The notes beneath the pieces are model-generated. The model saw only the letters and a program-made list of their open reading frames with translations, ran no database searches and was not told the DNA's origin. Both the position numbers and the translations under genes were made by a program. Below are positions 1 through 7,688 of a stretch of DNA of 14,500 nt, in pieces (the first letter of the stretch is position 1; the number at the start of each line of letters is the position of its first letter). The stretch is from Bacillota bacterium (lineage in GTDB: Bacteria > Bacillota > Clostridia > Oscillospirales > Oscillospiraceae), in NCBI GenBank assembly GCA_023406225.1, contig JAEXWS010000176.1, positions 1 to 14,500 of the forward strand, written 5' to 3'.

Positions 1-65
1 CGATGGAATTTTTTCTACTGTCTCTAAACGCCCGGTGGGCTCTTTTTGGTGCGCACGGGGCGTTT
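1..65. other. Window edge, non-coding; possible weak terminator
   Basis: No gene is seen in this short edge stretch, which lies downstream of the minus-strand flavodoxin-like gene. On the plus strand, bases 30-40 form a 4-bp GCCC/GGGC stem with a 3-base loop followed by TCTTTTT (41-47), which could terminate a gene entering from the left. AAACGCCC (26-33) and GGGCGTTT (58-65) also form a longer inverted repeat around an 8-base palindrome (49-56). Neither structure has a strong T-tract on the minus strand, so termination of the operon here is uncertain. Confidence 0.3.
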
Positions 66-1115
66 TCATGCCTTGAGCCGGCACAGCATATCCGCCGCAA
101 AGGCGTCCAGCCGCTCTTCGATGCCCGGCAGGGCCATGGCCGAGCCCGCGTCGTTGGCCGTCTCCAGCAGGCAGGCCCGCGGCGGCAGCCAAAAGCCCTT
201 GTTCATGCACAGGGCGGACACCACCTGGCTGGCCACGATATCCCCGCCGGAGTAGCCGGAGACCACGATGGCGAACACCGCTTTGTCCTGGAAGGAGGTG
301 GTGCGGTACAGGGCCGTCAGGCGGTTGATCGCCGCCGTCAGGTTGGCGGAGAGGGCGTCGTTGTAGTTGGGGCACAGCAGCACCACCGCGTCCGCCTTCC
401 GCACGGCGGGATACACCTCCTGGACCATGACGCCGCCGTAAAAGCAGCCGCCCTGCTCGCCGAAGTGGAGGCACATGGTGTAGGGGCAGCCGGAGCAGTC
501 CTCCAGCGTGCCGTTGCGCAGGCAGGATTCCGTGACGGCGCAGTGTTCCTCCAGCCGCGCCCGCACGCGGCTCCACAGGGCCAGGGTGTTGGAGGTGCGG
601 TGGTTGGAGGCGTGGAGCACCAGCAGCTTTGGGCGGCTGTGCCGGGGATGGGAGAAGTCCAGCACCCGCCGGACCAGGTCCCCCGCCGCCAGACGGTAGG
701 CCTCCTCCAGGGAGCACCCGGCGTTTTTCGCCTGGACGGTGAAGTTCCTGAGGTCCCCGGTGCCCTCCACCAGAGGCCGGCCGGGAAAGGCGCATCCGGC
801 CCCGTTGGCGGCCAGCACCAGTTCCCGGGCGGCGGACTTGGTGTAGAGGTCCCCGGCTCCGTCCACCAGGACCCCGCCCACGCTGCCGTCCAGCCAGCCC
901 GGATGGGTGCGGAGAGCGGCCAAAAGGTCGGAAAAGGCATGGTTCACCCCGCTCTTTGGCAGAGGCAGCGCAAAGAGGATCCGTCGGTCCCGCAAAGGCT
1001 CCTTAAAAGCCGTGACCACCCGGGCCTCCCGCCCCGCCAGGGCGGATCTCAGCGTCTTGCCGAAACGGTCTCCGGCCGATTCGCCGGAACAGACCACCGT
1101 GAGCATCTGGGACAT
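66..1115 (-). CDS. Two-domain flavodoxin-like / NADPH-dependent FMN reductase family protein with a four-Cys motif
   Basis: A 349-residue protein, probably a cytoplasmic flavoprotein. The C-terminal half (about 163-349) looks like the flavodoxin-fold FMN reductase / iron-sulfur flavoprotein family: a first strand and phosphate loop LLVLHASNHRTSNT (164-177), a cysteine cluster C207-x2-C210-x4-C215-x7-C224, and the flavin-loop segment CPNYNDALSANL (248-259) followed by a helix like those that contact FMN in this family. The N-terminal half (1-160) also has an alternating strand/helix pattern and could be a degenerate flavodoxin-like domain lacking the cysteines. The start at MSQM is chosen because AAAGGAG sits 5 bases upstream; an in-frame ATG at 1190 would overlap the preceding gene and has no such site. 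It is the last visible gene of the minus-strand operon, 46 bases after the membrane protein. The family is fairly clear. The electron partner, and whether the cysteines bind an Fe-S cluster, are not. Confidence 0.8.
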   Translation of the reverse strand: MSQMLTVVCSGESAGDRFGKTLRSALAGREARVVTAFKEPLRDRRILFALPLPKSGVNHAFSDLLAALRTHPGWLDGSVGGVLVDGAGDLYTKSAARELVLAANGAGCAFPGRPLVEGTGDLRNFTVQAKNAGCSLEEAYRLAAGDLVRRVLDFSHPRHSRPKLLVLHASNHRTSNTLALWSRVRARLEEHCAVTESCLRNGTLEDCSGCPYTMCLHFGEQGGCFYGGVMVQEVYPAVRKADAVVLLCPNYNDALSANLTAAINRLTALYRTTSFQDKAVFAIVVSGYSGGDIVASQVVSALCMNKGFWLPPRACLLETANDAGSAMALPGIEERLDAFAADMLCRLKA

Positions 1116-1137
1116 ATGCGCTCCTTTCACCGCGGCC

Positions 1138-1154
1138 CGGTCCTCCCCGGACCG
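1138..1154 (-). other. GC hairpin in the gap between membrane protein and flavoprotein genes
   Basis: A 6-bp perfect stem (CGGTCC / GGACCG) with a 5-base loop fills much of the 46-base gap upstream of the flavoprotein ribosome-binding site. It is not followed by a T-run on either strand, so it does not look like an intrinsic terminator. It could act as an mRNA-processing or stability element, or be chance in GC-rich DNA. Confidence 0.3.
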
Positions 1155-1161
1155 CCTCCGT

Positions 1162-1473
1162 TCAGCCGCCTCCATGAAGATAGAATTCATAGCAGGCCCC
1201 GATGTCGTTTAAGGCTCTGCAAAGGAAAATGACCGTCAGCAGGTTCAGGCCAAAGGAAATGAGATAGTCTCGCCTCCGCCTGCCGGAGACCGCCAGATAC
1301 CCCCAGGAGGCCGCCGCTGCCAGCGGGGCCAGAAACAGCATCATCGCAGCCATGCTGTCATACACCTTGTCGGGCGCGCTGGCCACCGGCAGGCCGGTCA
1401 GGGCTGTCAGCAGCACGGCCAGAGCCAGGACCAGACATTGGGTAATGCGTTTTTCCATGCGTTCCGTTTCCAT
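1162..1473 (-). CDS. Small membrane protein, three predicted TM helices, unknown function
   Basis: A 103-residue hydrophobic protein that I do not recognise as a named family. Three membrane-spanning segments can be read: about residues 11-33, 40-63 and 70-87. A basic loop (GRRRR, 64-68) after the second helix suggests that this loop is cytoplasmic by the positive-inside rule. The C-terminus is short and ends in three glycines. The start at METERM is preceded by AAGGGG about 10 bases upstream; a second in-frame ATG five codons later (1458) is an alternative. It starts 14 bases after the stop of the dehydrogenase-like gene and precedes the flavoprotein gene by 46 bases, so it is probably co-transcribed with both. 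It might anchor or serve a membrane redox step with its neighbours, but that is inference from position only. The open frame extends further upstream inside the dehydrogenase gene, but without a plausible start. Confidence 0.7.
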   Translation of the reverse strand: METERMEKRITQCLVLALAVLLTALTGLPVASAPDKVYDSMAAMMLFLAPLAAAASWGYLAVSGRRRRDYLISFGLNLLTVIFLCRALNDIGACYEFYLHGGG

Positions 1474-1487
1474 GGTCGTGCGCCCCT

Positions 1488-2735
1488 TCAAAGGACGGCC
1501 CGCAGCGCCTGCTCCGTCTCCCGGAGGCGGGCGAACAGCGCGTCCGGCAGGCGCTGGGTCTCCACCTCCAGCCCGGCGGCGGAATAGCGGCTGCGCACGC
1601 CGAACCACACCCGGCCCAGATAGACCGATCCGCAGTGCCACTGGCCCCGAAGGGTCAAAAGGAGCTGCATGGCGCCGGAGGAGACGGCGGGGGCCACGTA
1701 GGGCTTGAATCCCAGCTCCCGGATGCGCAGGTTGGCGGCGATCACCTGCTCCGTCAGGTCCCGGGACAGGGCGTCGTCATAATGCTGGATGGAATTGGCG
1801 ATGACCAGGCCCTGGCCGTGGGGGCCGAAGCTGCGGCCCTCCTCCAAAAAGCTGCGGAACCGGGGCTCCTGCTTGGCGAGGTACGCGGCCCGGGCGTTCA
1901 TGACCCCCAGGCCGAAGCCCTGGACCTGCTCGGCCCGAAGGCCCAGCCCGTCCCAATTCCCGTCCCCGTCCAGGTTGGAGGCCGTCCAGGCCGCCTTGCA
2001 CAGGGGGTCCACCGGGTCGCTGAGGACGATGAAAAGCCCCCCGAACGCCGCCTCGCGGGCCATGCGGGCATAGGATTCCACGATGGTCCGGTTGGCGTCG
2101 AACTGGGCCATGCGCACGTCCTGCACGCCGCTGTCCACCGCCGGGATGCCCCGGGTGGCGGCGAAGAGGAATACGTCGCAGTCGAAAAGCCGCTCCGGCG
2201 GCACCGCCTCCACCTCCGGCAGGCCCTCATAGTCCCAGGGCCAGGAGATCTGGCCCATCTCGGCGGTCCAGCGGGCCACGGTGTTCGCGTTGAGATCGCA
2301 GATGCCGATGCGCTCGATGCAGTCCCCGCCCAGAAGCTTCAGCGCCGTCAGCAGCGTGCCGCCCACGTCGCCCACGGCCAGGAGGTTCACCCGGCTGCGG
2401 GTCTTGTTGGAAAGGGGCGGCGCGAGGGCGCTCTCCCACCGGGGATGGCGGATGTTGACGGCGCGCAGGGTCCGGGAGTCGATGCCCCGCTGGATGCGCC
2501 GGGGCAGGCGGGGCGGCTTGACGGGCATCCGGGCCGGGTCCAGCCAGGTGACGTCCACGGACTCCGCCACGAGCTGCCGGGCGTCCGTCACGCAGAAGGC
2601 GGCGGGCGTATCCTTGGGGTCCCGCTCCACCAGAACGCCCGTCAGCGTGCCGGGGGCGGGGGCGTCGATGCGCTCCAGGGGCAGGTCCGGGGACAGGGCG
2701 GCGAAGGAATGGCCGTTATGCTGATAGTAATACAT
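1488..2735 (-). CDS. Lactate/malate dehydrogenase-like NAD-binding protein with N-terminal extension
   Basis: 415 residues. The C-terminal 300 or so match the lactate/malate dehydrogenase fold: a Rossmann dinucleotide loop (AVGDVGGTLLTALKLLGG, 120-137), an acidic residue ending strand 2 (D147 in ICDLN, favouring NAD over NADP), an altered NPVD-like motif (SDPVD, 239-243), a conserved-looking region GFGLGVMNARAAYLA (273-287) corresponding to the LDxxR segment, and a candidate catalytic histidine H306 in GPHGQG. The first 110 residues are extra relative to ordinary lactate dehydrogenases (about 310 residues) and I cannot assign them to a family. An AGAGGA ribosome-binding site lies 8 bases before the ATG. 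The gene starts 19 bases after the stop of the giant multidomain gene, which points to co-transcription and a shared role. The divergent motifs make an ordinary lactate or malate substrate doubtful; an NAD-dependent 2-hydroxyacid-type oxidoreductase is the safest description. Confidence 0.82.
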   Translation of the reverse strand: MYYYQHNGHSFAALSPDLPLERIDAPAPGTLTGVLVERDPKDTPAAFCVTDARQLVAESVDVTWLDPARMPVKPPRLPRRIQRGIDSRTLRAVNIRHPRWESALAPPLSNKTRSRVNLLAVGDVGGTLLTALKLLGGDCIERIGICDLNANTVARWTAEMGQISWPWDYEGLPEVEAVPPERLFDCDVFLFAATRGIPAVDSGVQDVRMAQFDANRTIVESYARMAREAAFGGLFIVLSDPVDPLCKAAWTASNLDGDGNWDGLGLRAEQVQGFGLGVMNARAAYLAKQEPRFRSFLEEGRSFGPHGQGLVIANSIQHYDDALSRDLTEQVIAANLRIRELGFKPYVAPAVSSGAMQLLLTLRGQWHCGSVYLGRVWFGVRSRYSAAGLEVETQRLPDALFARLRETEQALRAVL

Positions 2736-2754
2736 GATGCGTTCCTCTTTTTTC

Positions 2755-5700
2755 TCATTCCAGAAGATCCCGCATCCGCAGCAGCATCTTCAGATCGTTT
2801 TCCAGACACTGGTGGGCGGGGAGATTGGGATCGTAGTGCAGGGTGTCCCCCTTGTCCGGGGACAGGGGCAGGATCACCGCCTCGCTGAGGCGGGAGAGGG
2901 TCAGGTTCCGGGCGTATTTTTCCCGATAAGCGGCTTCCAATGCCAGCAGGATGTCCCGGGAGTTTTCGATGCAGGTCCGGGAGAAGGCGAACACCGCCTC
3001 CCGGCCGCACTCCTTGTAAAACCGGGGGAAGGCGTAGGGCAGGATGAGATTCACCGCCGGGGTCAGCCCGGGCACGGAGGCGGACGTGCCGCCCACGGTA
3101 TCCCCGCCGATGAAGGGGTACATGGTGGACTCCACGAACCAGGCCCGCATGTTGGGCACGAAGTACACGCAGCCCGCCTCTCGGCCCTTGGCGGCCATCA
3201 GGTCCCGGCCCCGGCCGGAGAGCAGGCCCACCAGCACCCGGTCGATGTCCAGCCCCTCCCGGCGGAACAGGGGGTCCAGGGCGTTGATGCGGTTGCCGGA
3301 GTGGAGCAGGTCGTCCACCAGCATCACCGGGCGGCGGAAAGAGCGGATGGTGCGCAGCTGGCTTTCCAGCGGCGCGTAGCCGGGGAAGGGCTGGATGGTG
3401 AAGGAGCGGAGGTCCGGGGCGAAGACCTTGTCCGTGTGGAGGGTCTTGGTGACGGTGTTGGGGATGGCGTTGCCCCGCAGGATCTTGCCGAAGGGCACGC
3501 ACATCTTGGGACCCAGCACCCGGGGCTTTGTGGGCTCCGCGGGCACGCCGTTGAGCTCCGTGATCTGCCGGACCAGCCGGTGGTGGATGACCTCCGCGTT
3601 CAGCGAGAGCACCAGCGTCCCGGGATACAGCCCGCAGATGGCCTCCTGAAGGCGGAAGTGGGCGGTCCGCACCGCCTCCAGCACCTGCCGGTCCGAGGAG
3701 AAGGGCTCCTTCAGCGTGGTGGGGATGTTCTGGAGCAGCACCGCCGGAGAGCGCATGTCCACCAGCAGCAGCGGCTTGGGGCTCTCCACCTCCGCGGGGA
3801 CGAAGCCCTGCCGGGCCAGCATTTGCAGCGTGCTTTCCGGCGTGGAGGGGGCCGTGGGGAACCAGACGGCGTAGCCGCAGTCCTCCGCCATGGCGTGGGA
3901 GAGGGCCTCCGTCAATAAAAGCTGCCCCACGTCATAGTTCCCGCCGGGGGCGCGGACCATGTGCAGCCCCGTGAGGAGCTGGATGCGCCCGGCGGTGCGG
4001 CGGCGGACGTAGTTGGCCAGGGTCTCGCTGCCCAGGGCGTCGAACAGGCCCTGGTCGTTGATGGTGCGCAGGGTCAAAAAGCCCAGCACCCGGGGCCGGG
4101 GCCCCAGATCCCGCAGGACGCACACCGCGTCCCGGGGGTCGATCTCCGGGCGGCGGCCCCGCCCGTCGGCGACGGATTCCGCCAGCTCCTCCCACAGCGC
4201 CCGGCTGGGCGGCGATCCCCAGGAGAAGTCCAGATAGCTCGCCCGGATGATCTGCTTGTACTGGGGCTCCCGGAGATAGAGGCCGTTGCGGTAGATGAAG
4301 TCCTGGACCGCCGGATCGATGAGGTTGGAGATGTCCCGCCCCAGATCGATGTTTTCCCGGATGCGGGTGGAGCTGATGTCCTCCAGGTGGGTGGGGAGCT
4401 GCAGCTCGATCACGTCCCCGCTGATGCGGGAGAGGTCCGCGTCGATCTCGTGGCCCTCGGCGTCGCTGGAGCGGCGAAAGACGATGTGGTTCAGGCTGTG
4501 GACGGACCCTTCCGCGGGCGGGATCTTGTAGGACGAGGCGTTGGCCACCACGTCGGACCCCACGGCCAGATACAGCGTCCGCCCCGCGAACACCTCCCGC
4601 AGGCGCGTCAGGTCGGCGGGGGTGGCCAGGTTCACCGGCAGGTCGTGGGGGAAGAGGTACACGTCGAACTCGTCCGCCACGGACATGGACACGATCTGCC
4701 GCCGGACCAGGGAGGGCTGGGCCTTCTTGGACCAGGAGAACTCGTCGATGGCCAGATACACCTCGAACCCCAGGTCCCGGATCTCCTGGACGATGCCCTT
4801 GTGGGAGAGGGAGAAGGGGTCGAAGGTGCCGGGGAAAAAGGCCGCCTTCTCCGGCTGATGGAAGCGGAAGGGGCCGCTTTCGATGCTGTGCATGATGAGG
4901 AAGCGGTAGATGTGGCTGAGGGCGGCGGCGGTGTAGAAAAAGGTCAGCTCCTTTTCATCCTGCTCCGTGATGAGGAAGAGGAGCTTTTTGGCGATGAGGG
5001 TGAAGAGGGAGGTCTTTTCCTCGTAGCTCAGGGCCCCGGAGGCGAACAGCCCCTCGCCCAGGATGTGCAGCGCCTCCTGGCGCACAGACTCCCGGCAGGA
5101 GGCCAGCCCCTTGAGCAAAAGCCCCGCCATGCGGCGGCGGCGGGCCTCCAAAACGGCCTCGTCCTCGTCGAAGCGCCCGCCGTACACGGCGTAGTATTCC
5201 AGCATGGACCCCACGGTGGCGAGCGCCGCCGAGGCCACCCCCGCGTTGGCGGAGGCCAGCAGCTCCAGCATCTGGGCCAGCAGCTCGTCCAGCTCCCGGG
5301 GGGTCAGCCATAGGGCGAAGCGGCCCAGGTAGGCGGGGATGTACTGGCTAAGCTCCGCCTGCCCGGTCTCCAGGGCCTTGGAGAGCTCCACGGCGATCTC
5401 GTTGCGCCGGTCCGGGGTCAGCACCGGGGCGATGGACAGCAGGGCCGCCCCCGCCATCCGGCGGACCACCACGTTCTCGCTGACCTTGATGAGGTTGGAG
5501 AAGTGGGTGGCGATGTGGAGCACGTTGGCCCGGTTGCCCTGCTCCACCTGGCTGAGGAGGTATTCCACGCCCACGGCCTTCAAGATCCAGGGCGTGGCGG
5601 TCTTCAGGTTGTCCAGAAACACGCCGGACACGGCGTCCTGCTGGTCCAGCAGGGTCTGGTGGGCGGACACGTCCAGGCCCACGCGCTTTCCAAGCTGGGC

Positions 5701-7569
5701 CTGGAGGAATAAGAGCGGCGTGCTCTCCACGCAGTCCGCCGCCTCCGTGGCGGCGGCGATGGCGGCTTTTTCCGGCGCGTTGGGGGGCAGGGCGTCCAGC
5801 AGATGGCGGAACAGCCGCAAAGCGGCGGCCTTCTGGGGCGGCTCGCCGTGCTCCAGCCACCAGGCGGCGAAGTCCACCAGGACGGCGCGCTCCGCGTCCC
5901 CGGCCCGGTCCATGGGCAGGTTCAAAACCGTGTCCAGCAGGGCGAAGGCCGCGTCCGGCTCCACCGCCGCCGGGTCGGCGTACAGGCGGAACAGCTCCCC
6001 GGCGAACCGGGGCGCGTCGTCGGCGGAGCAGCTTTGCAGCAGCGCGTCCACCACGGTCTTGGCCTGGTAGCGGATCATGCTGATCTGCCGGGGGGTCAGC
6101 CGGTGGTCCGGGTGGATGAGCTTGTCCAGATACTCCGACCACAGGCGGAAGGGCCGCTCCTTGGACGGGTCCGGGGCCGCGCCGGCGGGGTGCTCCTTTT
6201 GATACCCGGACCAGAAGCCCGCCAGGATGCGGCCGATGAGGGCGGCGGCCTGGCGGCGGATGTCGCCGTCGGGGGCCATCAGCAGCTCATAGAGGAAGTC
6301 CAGGGTCTGCTCCTTCTGAGAGGCGGACCAATAGGTGAAATACTCCTCGAAGATCAGGACGTAGGCCCGCAGGCGGCTGGGGCTCTTCTCTCCCCGGGCG
6401 GCCTCCAGGATGCCCACGAAAAGCTGCTCGTGGCCCAAGCGGTGCATCAGCCGGATGTTGTGGTCCACGGCGGTCCACCGCAGGCCCGCCACCACGCCCT
6501 CCGGGTCCAGGAGGGCCACGTCCCGCCGCGCCTTGGGCGGTCCGCCGGACGCGAGGGCGGTGTCCACGCCGAAGGAGATGAGATAGTCCTCAAAGTCCCG
6601 CAGCTTGGCGTAAACGTAGCGGTAGCGCTGGCGCTTGGCGGCGTTCACATTGTCCAGCTTGCTGAGGATGACATCGAAGGCCTCCCGCAGGGAGTAGATG
6701 TGGGCGATCTCGTTGCCGCTCTCGTCCCGGGACTGCTTCACCCGGAAATCCGCATACACCAGCGCCAGGGACTCCGAGGACAGATTCTCGATCTCCAGGT
6801 CCCACACGGAGTGGTTGGCGGCGATGCGGCCCAGGGCGGAGAGGCCCCGCTGGGCGAACCACTGGTCCGTGTAGTAATAGTGGAGGTAGGGCACCCGCTC
6901 TCCGGGCTTGCAGCCGAACTTGCCCAGGTCGTGGCCCGCCGCCGCGCCGGAGATCAGCCCCAGGTCGATGCGCCCGCCCCCGGCCCGGAAGGCCCGGGAC
7001 ACGCTCATGGCCACGTGGTGGACCCCGGCGATGTGCTCCAGTGTGCGGAAGGGGGTCACCTCCCGGCCCAGGCGCATCAGCTCATAGATATACTCCCCCC
7101 GGAACCGCTTGACGAACTGGCGGTACTCCGCCGCCACGCCGCTTTCTTGAAGCTCCTCCTCCGTGCAGAAGGCGAAGTCCAGCCAGGGGTCGAAGGGCAG
7201 GCACCGCCGCTCGGCGGCGAAGAGGGTCTGCAAAAATTCCAGATAGCACAGCGCCCCGTCCCACTGGGCGGAGGTGTGGGCATGGTCCGCCGCCGGATAC
7301 AGCAGGGAGGAGGCCACCTGGTAGGCGTAGCGCATCCAGCCCTCCGGCGGCTCCGGGGACAGCGCGTCCAGCACCGGGCGGAAGGCCGCCAGCGCGTCGG
7401 CGCAGGAGATGCGGGCGGAGATGGGCGTCAGGGGCGCCAGCACCCGGGGCCAGTCCGCGCCGCCGAGAAAGCGGACGGCGTCGGCCCGGTTCATGCCCAG
7501 TTTGCGCAGGAACGTCTTTTCCACAAACGCCGCCGCCACCGCCGCGCCCAGAGCATCCTGTTTTTCCAT
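2755..7569 (-). CDS. Giant fusion: HD domain, HEAT-like repeats, NadD-like nucleotidyltransferase, GNAT-like region, phosphoribosyltransferase
   Basis: 1604 residues, no signal peptide, so cytoplasmic. Domains in order (numbering from MEKQ): (1) N-terminal helical region, 1-170; (2) HD-superfamily phosphohydrolase-like domain, about 170-330, with H179, HH184-185, the H213-D214 pair in AAAGHDLGKFG, H253 in ANHSVWD and D274; (3) alpha-helical HEAT/ARM-like region, about 400-895; (4) HIGH-superfamily nucleotidyltransferase resembling NadD, about 905-1100, with GTFDPFSLSH (914-923) and ISSTRIR (1065-1071); (5) GNAT-like region, about 1105-1265; (6) phosphoribosyltransferase, about 1300-1540, with the PRPP-loop motif VMLVDDLLHSGNRI (1415-1428) carrying D1419 and D1420. 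The start is fixed by GGAGG 7 bases upstream; an ATG at 7587 lacks a site. It is the first gene of the operon. An HD protein (YqeK) and NadD are neighbours in many Firmicutes, so their fusion here makes nucleotide or dinucleotide metabolism likely, but the actual reaction is unknown. The first His of the HxGH motif is replaced by Ser. Confidence 0.85.
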   Translation of the reverse strand: MEKQDALGAAVAAAFVEKTFLRKLGMNRADAVRFLGGADWPRVLAPLTPISARISCADALAAFRPVLDALSPEPPEGWMRYAYQVASSLLYPAADHAHTSAQWDGALCYLEFLQTLFAAERRCLPFDPWLDFAFCTEEELQESGVAAEYRQFVKRFRGEYIYELMRLGREVTPFRTLEHIAGVHHVAMSVSRAFRAGGGRIDLGLISGAAAGHDLGKFGCKPGERVPYLHYYYTDQWFAQRGLSALGRIAANHSVWDLEIENLSSESLALVYADFRVKQSRDESGNEIAHIYSLREAFDVILSKLDNVNAAKRQRYRYVYAKLRDFEDYLISFGVDTALASGGPPKARRDVALLDPEGVVAGLRWTAVDHNIRLMHRLGHEQLFVGILEAARGEKSPSRLRAYVLIFEEYFTYWSASQKEQTLDFLYELLMAPDGDIRRQAAALIGRILAGFWSGYQKEHPAGAAPDPSKERPFRLWSEYLDKLIHPDHRLTPRQISMIRYQAKTVVDALLQSCSADDAPRFAGELFRLYADPAAVEPDAAFALLDTVLNLPMDRAGDAERAVLVDFAAWWLEHGEPPQKAAALRLFRHLLDALPPNAPEKAAIAAATEAADCVESTPLLFLQAQLGKRVGLDVSAHQTLLDQQDAVSGVFLDNLKTATPWILKAVGVEYLLSQVEQGNRANVLHIATHFSNLIKVSENVVVRRMAGAALLSIAPVLTPDRRNEIAVELSKALETGQAELSQYIPAYLGRFALWLTPRELDELLAQMLELLASANAGVASAALATVGSMLEYYAVYGGRFDEDEAVLEARRRRMAGLLLKGLASCRESVRQEALHILGEGLFASGALSYEEKTSLFTLIAKKLLFLITEQDEKELTFFYTAAALSHIYRFLIMHSIESGPFRFHQPEKAAFFPGTFDPFSLSHKGIVQEIRDLGFEVYLAIDEFSWSKKAQPSLVRRQIVSMSVADEFDVYLFPHDLPVNLATPADLTRLREVFAGRTLYLAVGSDVVANASSYKIPPAEGSVHSLNHIVFRRSSDAEGHEIDADLSRISGDVIELQLPTHLEDISSTRIRENIDLGRDISNLIDPAVQDFIYRNGLYLREPQYKQIIRASYLDFSWGSPPSRALWEELAESVADGRGRRPEIDPRDAVCVLRDLGPRPRVLGFLTLRTINDQGLFDALGSETLANYVRRRTAGRIQLLTGLHMVRAPGGNYDVGQLLLTEALSHAMAEDCGYAVWFPTAPSTPESTLQMLARQGFVPAEVESPKPLLLVDMRSPAVLLQNIPTTLKEPFSSDRQVLEAVRTAHFRLQEAICGLYPGTLVLSLNAEVIHHRLVRQITELNGVPAEPTKPRVLGPKMCVPFGKILRGNAIPNTVTKTLHTDKVFAPDLRSFTIQPFPGYAPLESQLRTIRSFRRPVMLVDDLLHSGNRINALDPLFRREGLDIDRVLVGLLSGRGRDLMAAKGREAGCVYFVPNMRAWFVESTMYPFIGGDTVGGTSASVPGLTPAVNLILPYAFPRFYKECGREAVFAFSRTCIENSRDILLALEAAYREKYARNLTLSRLSEAVILPLSPDKGDTLHYDPNLPAHQCLENDLKMLLRMRDLLE

Positions 7570-7573
7570 AAGT

Positions 7574-7581
7574 CCCCCTCC
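7574..7581 (-). promoter_or_regulatory. Ribosome-binding site deciding the start of the multidomain gene
   Basis: On the minus strand this reads GGAGGGGG, a near-perfect anti-16S match. The GGAGG core is 7 bases from the ATG at 7569. The in-frame ATG at 7587 lies immediately upstream of this site and has no purine-rich sequence of its own. Confidence 0.75.
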
Positions 7582-7601
7582 GTTCATGCAGCTTATAATA
7601 A

Positions 7602-7635
7602 ATTATAGTATACTGCACCGGACGCCGGGATGGAA
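7602..7635 (-). promoter_or_regulatory. Probable promoter of the four-gene minus-strand operon
   Basis: This is an AT-rich island in a GC-rich background. The minus strand contains overlapping -10 candidates: TATAAT (7602-7607) and TATACT (7607-7612). The latter has TTCCAT (7630-7635) at a 17-base spacing as a weak -35. The position, just before the leader of the large multidomain gene and just after the terminator of the hydrolase gene, supports initiation here. Confidence 0.5.
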
Positions 7636-7665
7636 GAGGAAAAAGGGGGATTCTTCCCGCGGGGC

Positions 7666-7688
7666 GGAAAAACGGCCGGAGCGCCGTT
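7666..7688 (-). terminator. Intrinsic terminator overlapping the hydrolase stop codon
   Basis: On the minus strand AACGGC / GCCGTT form a 6-bp stem (7671-7676 with 7683-7688) with a 6-base loop, followed by a run of T (five in total, counting the stem end). The stem overlaps the TAA stop of the hydrolase (7687-7689). A weaker second hairpin (GGGA/TCCC, 7647-7658) followed by CCTTTTT lies just downstream and may back it up. Confidence 0.55.

Noticed and set aside
1116..1190. Upstream in-frame start giving a 25-residue longer flavoprotein
   Set aside because: It overlaps the membrane-protein gene and lacks a ribosome-binding site, while ATG 1115 has AAAGGAG at 5 bases and begins directly at a predicted first strand.
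2734..5313. Plus-strand open frames of 394 and 450 codons opposite the multidomain gene
   Set aside because: They are mirror frames of a recognised coding sequence, rich in Gly, Val, His and Gln, with no ribosome-binding site or domain motif.
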